Assembly: GCA_024760905.1 (NCBI GenBank)
Contig: CM045729.1
Span: 3,361,163-3,425,162 of the forward strand
DNA: 64,000 bases
Origin: Plotosus lineatus
Taxonomy: Eukaryota > Chordata > Actinopteri > Siluriformes > Plotosidae
Reading direction: 5' to 3'
Each line of letters begins with the position of its first letter. Position 1 is the stretch's first letter. The notes beneath the pieces are model-generated. The model was not told the DNA's origin. It saw only the letters and a list, made by a program, of their open reading frames with translations, and did no database searches. Positions 61,963 through 64,000 of the stretch are shown here, in pieces. Position numbers and translations under genes: made by a program.

Positions 61963-63798
61963 TTCTTCATCTTTTCCTTTCGGCTTTTCCCTTTAGGGGT
62001 CGCCACAGCGAATCATCTGCCTCTATCTCACCCTATCCTTTGCATCTTCTTCTCTTATACCAGCTACCTTCATGTCCTCCTCCACCACATCCATGAATCG
62101 TCTCTTTGGTCTTCCTCTGGGCCTTCTGCCTGATAGTTCCAACCTCAGCATCCTACTACCAATATACTCACGATCCCTAATCTGTACATGTCCAAACCAT
62201 CTCAATCTAGCCTCTCTGACATTGTCTCCAAAACGTCTTACATGTGCTGTCCCTCTGATGTGCTCGTTTCTGATCCTATCCATCCTCGTTACTCCCAAAG
62301 AGAACCTCAACATTTTCATCTCTGCTACCTCCAGCTCTGCCTCCTGTCTTTTCCCCAGGGCCACTGGTTCTAAACCATATAACATCGATGGCCTCAACAC
62401 CTTCCTGTACACTTTTCCTTTCATTCTTGCCGCTACCCTCCTATCACACATCACTCCGGACACTTTTCTCCAACCATTCCAACCAGCCTGCACGCGCTTC
62501 TTCACCGCTTTTCCACACTCTCCATTGCTCTGGATTATTGACCCTAAGTACTTAAAATCCTCCACCTTCCTTATCTCTGCTCTCTGTAACCTCACCATTC
62601 CTCTTGGGTCCTTGTCATTCATGCACATGTATTCTGTTTTACTGAGGCTAACCTTCATTCCTCGCCTTTCCAGGGCATACCTCCACCTCTCTAGATTTTC
62701 CTGCACTTGTTCTCTGTTCTCACTACAGATCACAATGTCATCTGCAAACATCATAGTCCATAAAGATTCTTGTCTAACCTCGTCTGTCAGCCTGTCCATC
62801 ACCATAGCAAACAAGAAGGGGCTCAGAGCTGACCCTTGATGTAGTACCACCTCCAAGTTGAACTCTTCTGTCACACAGACAGCACACCTCACCACTGTCT
62901 TACATCTCTCAGACATGTCCTGCACCACTCTAACATACTTCTCTGCCACTCCAGACTTCCTCATACAATACCACAGTTCTTCTCTCGGCACCCTGTCATA
63001 TGCTTTCTCCAGATCCACAAAGGCACAATGTAGCTCCATCTGACCTTCTCTGGACTTCTCTATTACCATCCTCAAGGCAAACACCGCATTTGTGGTACTC
63101 TTTCTTGGCATGAAACCAAACTGTTGTTCACAAATGCTGACCTCTGCCCTTAGTCTAGCTTCCACTATTCTTTCCCATAACTTCATCATATGGCTCATCA
63201 ACTTTATCCCTCTGTAGTTGCCACAACTCTGCTTGTCTCCCTTGTTCTTAAAAATGGGTACCATCACACTTCTCCATTCCTCTGGCATCCTCTCACTCTC
63301 TAAGACCTTATTGAATGTTCTTGTCAGAAAATCTCTTGCTACCTCTCCTAGACACTTCCATACCTCCACCGGTATGTCATCAGGGCCAACTGCCTTTCCA
63401 TTCTTCATCCTCTTGAATGCCCTCCTCACTTCACCCTTACTAATCTTTTCTACTTCCTCATCCTCAACAGTCACCTCTTCTACTCTTTTTTCTCTCTCAT
63501 TTTCCTCATTCATCAGCTCTTCAAAGTATTCTTTCCATGATCCCAGCACACTTCTGTCATCAGTCAATACGTTTCCCTCTCTGTCCTTAATCACTCTAAC
63601 TTGCCCTTAATACGCCCTCTGTTTGGCCTTTGACACGGCTACCTTCGCCTTACGCTGTGTCTCCCTGTACTCCTGTTGACTCTCTTCGGTCCTCTACATG
63701 TCCCACTTCTTCTTAGCTAACCTCTTCCTTTGTACACACTCCTGCACTTCCTCATTACACCACCAAGTCTCCTTATCTACTCTCCTTCCAGAGGACTC
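61961..63798 (-). mobile_element. RTE-type LINE, 3' segment of an apparently 5'-inverted copy
   Basis: From the AAG tail at 61961 back to the SSGRRVDKE region. A 523-aa frame (63594-62023) spans the reverse transcriptase with FADDIV and the C-terminal region, open apart from a small in-frame change. A roughly 120-bp internal deletion near 63603 removes the QQRNRDGKD block. Borders (TA)n at 61907-61960. Confidence 0.95.
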
Positions 63799-63804
63799 CT
63801 TCCA

Positions 63805-64000
63805 GAAGATGTCTAAGAAGGAGAGGTGGGAGGCGTGTCCATCGGCAGAGAAAGACGAGGAAATGCGTGAGCCTAGGACTGAGAGTAGGGACTCTCACTT
63901 TTCACTGTTAGAACTATGCAAGGAAAAGATAGAGAGCTGGCTGACATGATGCAGAGGCGGAAGGTAGACATACTGTGTGTTCAGGAGACCAGGTGGAAAG
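63805..64000 (+). mobile_element. RTE-type LINE, inverted 5' segment, cut by window edge
   Basis: Reads in the opposite direction from gaagatgtctaagaaggag through the start of the endonuclease (DMMQRRKVDILCVQETRW). Head-to-head contact with the preceding segment fits a single twin-primed insertion. Confidence 0.88.

Overview
The window is vertebrate nuclear DNA, most likely from a ray-finned fish. It has small GT-AG exons in repeat-rich introns, RTE-type LINEs, tRNA-headed SINEs, Tc1/mariner, pogo and hAT DNA transposons, and very long di- and tetranucleotide arrays. One SINE fragment at 5848-5950 resembles repeats common in catfish and relatives, but the species cannot be fixed from sequence alone.

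Two host genes are supported, both on the minus strand. The first is the N-terminal part of cytosolic aspartyl-tRNA synthetase (dars1): eleven exons from 37600 down to 565, all with matching splice phases. They cover the lysine-rich N-terminal extension, the OB-fold anticodon-binding domain and the start of the class II catalytic core. The gene runs off the left edge before motif 2. The second is a complete two-exon chemokine receptor gene of the CXCR4 family (57278-55886, 358 aa, closest in my reading to fish cxcr4b), with a TATA box and a poly(A) signal. DARS1 and CXCR4 are neighbours in the same orientation in other vertebrates, so the window is a conserved block.

Layout: 1-25.9 kb is dars1 exons 2-11 with introns holding MITEs, SINEs, degenerate LINE/Tc1/mariner/pogo pieces and minisatellites. 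26-37.6 kb is dars1 intron 1, about 11.6 kb, largely built of nested transposons including a 3.15 kb full-length RTE LINE. 37.6-55.2 kb is intergenic, with three large LINE copies, SINEs and a 1.8 kb (AGAC/AGAT)n array with a higher-order repeat. 55.2-57.5 kb is cxcr4. 57.5-64 kb is cxcr4 upstream DNA with tetranucleotide and (TA)n arrays and a LINE that appears to carry a twin-primed 5' inversion cut by the right edge.

I see no novel enzymatic or defence system. The most interesting signals are: a SINE whose body joins the LINE's 5' leader segment directly to its 3' terminus behind a tRNA head; an internally deleted but still open LINE derivative with perfect target-site duplications; an inverted pair of Tc1-like elements bounded by one outer pair of termini; a MITE carrying three successive insertions; and four dars1 splice donors that abut CA/GT microsatellites.
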